From the NCBI GenBank assembly GCA_944387745.1, contig CALXGD010000114.1, forward strand, positions 1 through 8,788: a DNA stretch of 8,788 nucleotides, in the 5' to 3' direction. Within the stretch, counting starts at the first letter, position 1. Each line of letters begins with the position of its first letter. Source of the stretch: an uncultured Oscillospiraceae bacterium (GTDB lineage: Bacteria > Bacillota_A > Clostridia > Oscillospirales > Oscillospiraceae). Made by a program: the position numbers and the translations under genes. The notes below the pieces were generated by a model. The model did no database searches. It was not told the DNA's origin and was given only the letters and a program-made list of their open reading frames with translations. Of this stretch, positions 6,650-8,788 are shown piece after piece.

Positions 6650-8347
6650 TCACTCGTAGTACTTGCCCAAGATTCCTCCGTGGGACAGTGAACCTCCTCT
6701 CATCGCCCACTCATACAGCAGTCCGTGGTCCGCCTTGGGCTCCGGCTTCACCCACTCAGACCGCCGCTTTGTCATCTCATCTTCTGGGACTAGCAAATCC
6801 AGCCGCCGCTCCTTCAGGTCGATCCGGATCCGATCTCCGTCCCGCGCCAGGGCAATGGGCCCGCCGTTGGGCGCCTCTGGCGCCACATGTCCCACAGCGA
6901 TGCCCAAATTGGTGCCGGAGAAGCGGCCGTCGGTGATCACAGCCACCCGCTCCACCAGGCCCATGCCCACCACCGCGTGCATGAGCATCATGGCCTCCCG
7001 GGCGCCGGGTGCCCCCTTGGGGCCCTCGTACCGCACCACTACCGCTGTCTTATCCCGGATCTCTCCGGCAAACAGGGCGGCCGCCGCGTCCCGCTCTGAG
7101 TCAAAGACCCGAGCCACCCCCTCAAAGGAGTCCACCTGCTTGGCCATGGCGCTGGTCTTGATTACGCTGCCCTCCGGCGCCAGGCTGCCATAGAGGATCA
7201 TAATGCCGCCGTTGCTGGACACCGGCTCCTCTAGGGTCGTGATAACACCGTTGTCCCTGCAGGGGAGCTTTAGGGCCTCCCAATTTTCGATGGCCTCCCC
7301 CAGGCTGACTCCCAGGATGGTCTTTCGTCCCGTGTTCAGCAGGGGCTTCATCACGGACAGCAGCTTATATACGCCGCCGGCCGCCGCGAAGTCCACCATG
7401 GTGTTCTGGGGGTGGTTGGGCTTAATCCGGCACAGGAGCGGGGTCTCCCGGGACAGGCGGTCCCAGTCGTCCAGAGTCATCCCCGCGTCCGCCTCCTCCG
7501 ACAGGGCCAGGATGTGGAGCAGCACATTGGGGGAACCGCCCAGAGCCAGCACCACTCTGGCCGCGTCCTCCAGCCCCTCCTGACAGATGATGTCCCGGGG
7601 CCGCAGATTGTTCCGGTAGGCCTCCATCAGCACCTCCGCCGCATTCTTCACCATGCGGGGCAGCTCCGCCGCGTAGCTGGCGGTGGTGGCGTTTCCGGGG
7701 AGGCTCATCCCCAGGGCCTCCGTCATAGAGGCCATGGTGTTGGCCGTCCCGATCTCCGGGCAGGCCCCTGGAGTGGGGCAGGCGGAGGAGATGATCCGGT
7801 CGATCTCCCCCTGCTGCATCTCGTGGTGGGCCGCGTTTTTGGAGATGATCTTGGGCAGATCGAAGGCGGTGATCACCTGTCCGCAGTGGGAGCCCGGCAT
7901 CATGTAGCCCCCCGTCACAAACACCGAGGGGATGTTCACCCGGACGGAGGCGTTGAGATAGGCCGGAACCACGTTGTCGCAGGAGGGGATAAACATGCAC
8001 GCGTCCAGCCGGTTGATGGACATCATCAGCTCCGCCAGAGAGGCGGCGCAGTCCCGGTAGGGGAAGTTGAAGCGGAAGCTGTCCGCGCCGCCGCTCATGG
8101 AGCCGCACACGCCGGGAATGGGAATCTCCACCGGCGTGCCACCCGCCCCGGCGATACCCACCTTGGCGGCCTCCACCAGGGCGTGGTTCCCGGCATTCCC
8201 GGGGCTGGCCTGATTGAAGCCGTGGATGATTCCCACCAGGGGCTTTTCAATGTCCCTTCTCCGGTATCCCATAGAGTTCATCAGGGACAGCCGGTAGGTC
8301 TCGATCATCTCGTTGAAATTGCTGATTGGATCCGCTGTGTCTTTCAT
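6650..8347 (-). CDS. IlvD/Edd-family dehydratase, divergent (CDN in place of CDK)
   Basis: A 565-residue protein, normal family length. The ATG at 8347 is chosen because translation further upstream gives a low-complexity basic stretch with only a TTG to start. The SD is imperfect (GAGGTG 11 nt or GGAAGG 3 nt before the ATG). Family segments: KPLVGIIHGFNQASPGN (35-51), PSCDNVVPAYLNAS (121-134), ACPTPGACPEIGTANTM (189-205), GSPNVLLHILALSEEA (271-286), YEGPKGAPGAREAM (440-453), ITDGRFSGTNLG (471-482). Fe-S ligand positions C123 and C196, the Mg-type ligands D124 and E451, and the catalytic-type S477 are kept. The lysine after CD, carbamylated and metal-binding in E. coli IlvD (K124) and sugar-acid dehydratases, is N125 here, and the DDG segment reads VCG (80-82). 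Family reaction: loss of water from a 2,3-dihydroxy acid to a 2-keto acid. These changes and the neighbours argue against a branched-chain biosynthesis enzyme; the true substrate is unknown. Confidence 0.93.
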   Translation of the reverse strand: MKDTADPISNFNEMIETYRLSLMNSMGYRRRDIEKPLVGIIHGFNQASPGNAGNHALVEAAKVGIAGAGGTPVEIPIPGVCGSMSGGADSFRFNFPYRDCAASLAELMMSINRLDACMFIPSCDNVVPAYLNASVRVNIPSVFVTGGYMMPGSHCGQVITAFDLPKIISKNAAHHEMQQGEIDRIISSACPTPGACPEIGTANTMASMTEALGMSLPGNATTASYAAELPRMVKNAAEVLMEAYRNNLRPRDIICQEGLEDAARVVLALGGSPNVLLHILALSEEADAGMTLDDWDRLSRETPLLCRIKPNHPQNTMVDFAAAGGVYKLLSVMKPLLNTGRKTILGVSLGEAIENWEALKLPCRDNGVITTLEEPVSSNGGIMILYGSLAPEGSVIKTSAMAKQVDSFEGVARVFDSERDAAAALFAGEIRDKTAVVVRYEGPKGAPGAREAMMLMHAVVGMGLVERVAVITDGRFSGTNLGIAVGHVAPEAPNGGPIALARDGDRIRIDLKERRLDLLVPEDEMTKRRSEWVKPEPKADHGLLYEWAMRGGSLSHGGILGKYYE

Positions 8348-8381
8348 AAGCCTTCCGCCACCTCTTTCCTTTCCGCGTCGC

Positions 8382-8405
8382 CTGCCATGTCTCTGACATG
8401 AGCAG
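8382..8405 (-). other. Leader hairpin close to the dehydratase start
   Basis: A 10-bp stem, CTGC+CATGTC pairing with GACATG+GCAG, has a 3-nt loop and one bulged base at 8401. It lies 35 nt before the ATG. It contains the dyad CATGTC-TCT-GACATG, so it could act as RNA structure or as a DNA operator. Confidence 0.45.
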
Positions 8406-8462
8406 TCCTTTGGCTGTTTCTTGGGTCGCTTCGCGCCTTCCCTCTCCACCTCCGTTCTGAGT

Positions 8463-8478
8463 CTTTCACTTATGAAAG
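8463..8478. promoter_or_regulatory. 16-bp dyad at the second candidate start site
   Basis: CTTTCA-CTTA-TGAAAG forms an inverted repeat with 6-bp arms, directly downstream of the TATAAT at 8485-8480. A third copy of CTTTCA lies at 8494-8499 on the other side of that box, so TGAAAGA-type half-sites flank the -10. The arrangement suggests a binding site for a dimeric regulator. Confidence 0.4.
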
Positions 8479-8479
8479 T

Positions 8480-8485
8480 ATTATA
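8480..8485 (-). promoter_or_regulatory. Second candidate -10 box (TATAAT)
   Basis: A perfect TATAAT on the minus strand, 133 nt before the dehydratase ATG. At 16-18 nt upstream there is no TTGACA-like box (GGCATT at 17 nt), and TTGAAA is only 9 nt away. It is therefore either activator-dependent or a chance match. Confidence 0.35.
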
Positions 8486-8590
8486 TCGGGAATCTTTCAA
8501 AAAATGCCCATATTTTTCATGGCTGATTATGTATTGCTCTTTTTTGATTTATGTCACCTAAAAAATTTTGCTTCACAAATGTTTATTCTC

Positions 8591-8604
8591 ATGTGGTCTC
8601 ACAT
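8591..8604. promoter_or_regulatory. 14-bp palindrome downstream of the main promoter
   Basis: ATGTG-GTCT-CACAT, an inverted repeat with 5-bp arms, lies about 25-38 nt after the predicted start of transcription. It could be a roadblock operator or a small hairpin at the 5' end of the message. Confidence 0.4.
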
Positions 8605-8631
8605 AAATCTTCTTTGATCAATGCCTTTAAC

Positions 8632-8644
8632 GTGATCATATCAC
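8632..8644. promoter_or_regulatory. Palindromic operator candidate covering the -10 box
   Basis: GTGAT-CAT-ATCAC has perfect 5-bp arms about a 3-nt centre and completely contains the TATGAT -10 hexamer of the main promoter. A protein bound here would block RNA polymerase, as expected for repression of a catabolic operon. The arms resemble CRP-like half-sites only in part, and the spacing is wrong for CRP. Confidence 0.5.
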
Positions 8645-8663
8645 ATTTGTTCAGAAAGGTCAA
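8635..8663 (-). promoter_or_regulatory. Main sigma-A-type promoter of the cluster
   Basis: On the minus strand TTGACC (8663-8658) and TATGAT (8640-8635) are exactly 17 nt apart. Each matches five of six consensus bases, and a TGA precedes the -10 as in extended -10 promoters. An A/T-rich tract lies just upstream. It points toward the seven genes and is the best promoter in the window. Confidence 0.7.
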
Positions 8664-8690
8664 TAAATATTTATGAAAAAGATTTTTCTT
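8664..8690 (-). promoter_or_regulatory. A/T tract upstream of the -35 box (UP-element-like)
   Basis: Nearly pure A/T sequence immediately upstream of TTGACC, including the dyad GAAAAA-GA-TTTTTC at 8675-8688. Its place fits binding by the alpha subunit of RNA polymerase; function is inferred from position and composition only. Confidence 0.35.
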
Positions 8691-8763
8691 ATAGATTCTG
8701 CTGCTTGCTGTCCTTTTCTTTTGAAATGAAAGGCCCTTTGTAAAATCAAATCTATGTTTTAAG

Positions 8764-8788
8764 AAAAAAAGAGTGCTGCGGCAGAGCC
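8764..8788 (-). terminator. Possible 3' half of a terminator from an upstream gene, cut by the window edge
   Basis: Read on the minus strand, the edge shows a GC-rich GGCTCTGCCGCAGCACTC followed by seven T. This looks like the 3' arm and U-tract of an intrinsic terminator whose 5' arm would lie beyond the window. The arm does not fold on itself, so this is unproven. Bases 8691-8763 show no gene. Confidence 0.3.

Larger units (their letters stand above)
8348..8628 (-). other. Long transcript leader (about 280 nt) before the first gene
   Basis: If transcription starts about 7 nt after the upstream -10 box, the message has a leader of about 280 nt. Its first part is AT-rich and its last ~110 nt GC-rich. 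Only very short open frames are present (for example ATGAGA... of 12 codons starting at 8593), none with a good SD. A GGAGGTG at 8455-8449 has no usable start codon behind it. I do not recognise a known riboswitch or T-box motif. The stretch holds the dyads and second -10-like box listed separately. Confidence 0.4.
8575..8650. repeat. Pair of inverted 8-bp repeats around the promoter start
   Basis: ACAAATGT (8575-8582) and its exact complement ACATTTGT (8643-8650) are 60 nt apart, and each is itself an ACA-N2-TGT dyad. The right copy lies in the -35/-10 spacer of the main promoter. They could be paired operator sites allowing looping, but short AT-rich repeats also arise by chance. Confidence 0.3.

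Noticed and set aside
5818..6936. 372-codon open frame on the plus strand, and similar ones at 2953-3804, 4255-5541 and 7412-8401
   Set aside because: All are antisense shadows of the racemase, permease, symporter and dehydratase genes, with low-complexity translations and no convincing ribosome-binding sites.
6650..8347. Calling the dehydratase ilvD of branched-chain amino-acid biosynthesis
   Set aside because: No ilvB, ilvC, ilvE or leu gene is nearby, and key metal-site residues differ (CDN, VCG).
8348..8500. N-terminal extension of the dehydratase to a TTG at 8500
   Set aside because: The added 51 residues are basic and low in complexity, unlike the family, and the TTG lies upstream of a candidate -10 box. 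The ATG at 8347 gives normal family length.
8481..8515. Sigma-54 promoter (TGGGCA...TTGAA)
   Set aside because: The GG-N10-GC spacing and the -12 GC are not present, so the match is not good enough.
8632..8644. A CRP/catabolite-repression (cre) site
   Set aside because: CRP sites are TGTGA-N6-TCACA and cre sites have a central CG. Here the arms are separated by 3 nt and the centre is CAT.

Overview
The window is one minus-strand gene cluster of seven genes, read from the right edge to the left. In the right-hand ~440 bases a low-GC control region gives way to a GC-rich leader. Coding regions are GC-rich with GC-ending codons, most genes have purine-rich Shine-Dalgarno (SD) sequences of the AAGGAGG type, and the AT-rich upstream region carries sigma-A-like promoter boxes. 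This suits a GC-rich gut-type member of the Bacillota (Oscillospiraceae/Clostridia-like). The taxon is an inference; no ribosomal RNA or marker gene is present.

Layout in transcription order: (1) 8788-8348, control region with a good promoter (8663-8635) whose -10 box lies inside a 13-bp palindrome, a second -10-like box (TATAAT, 8485-8480) beside a 16-bp dyad, and a leader of about 280 nt; (2) a divergent IlvD/Edd-family dehydratase, 8347-6650; (3) an Asp/Glu racemase-superfamily protein with both catalytic-type cysteines, 6606-5875; (4) a sodium:solute symporter, 5754-4357; (5) a DctM-type TRAP large permease without visible DctP or DctQ partners, 4131-2776; (6) a D-isomer-specific 2-hydroxyacid dehydrogenase, 2638-1682; (7) a RidA-family imine/enamine deaminase, 1576-1100; (8) a DadA/glycine-oxidase-like FAD oxidoreductase, 978-1, cut by the left edge. 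No tRNA, rRNA, CRISPR array, insertion sequence or transcription-factor gene was seen.

The genes read as a catabolic pathway for an imported amino-acid-like or hydroxy-acid-like compound. Transport would be by one or both permeases, stereochemistry would be adjusted by the racemase, and the flavoprotein would oxidise the amine to an imine. RidA would hydrolyse the imine to a 2-keto acid, the dehydrogenase would interconvert 2-keto and 2-hydroxy acid, and the IlvD-like enzyme would dehydrate a polyhydroxy acid. The order of steps and the substrate cannot be read from the sequence. The most notable observation is that the dehydratase has CDN where the family has CDK, so the lysine that is carbamylated to bind magnesium in characterised members is missing. 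With the unusual gene combination this suggests a dehydratase of uncharacterised specificity in a possibly undescribed pathway.
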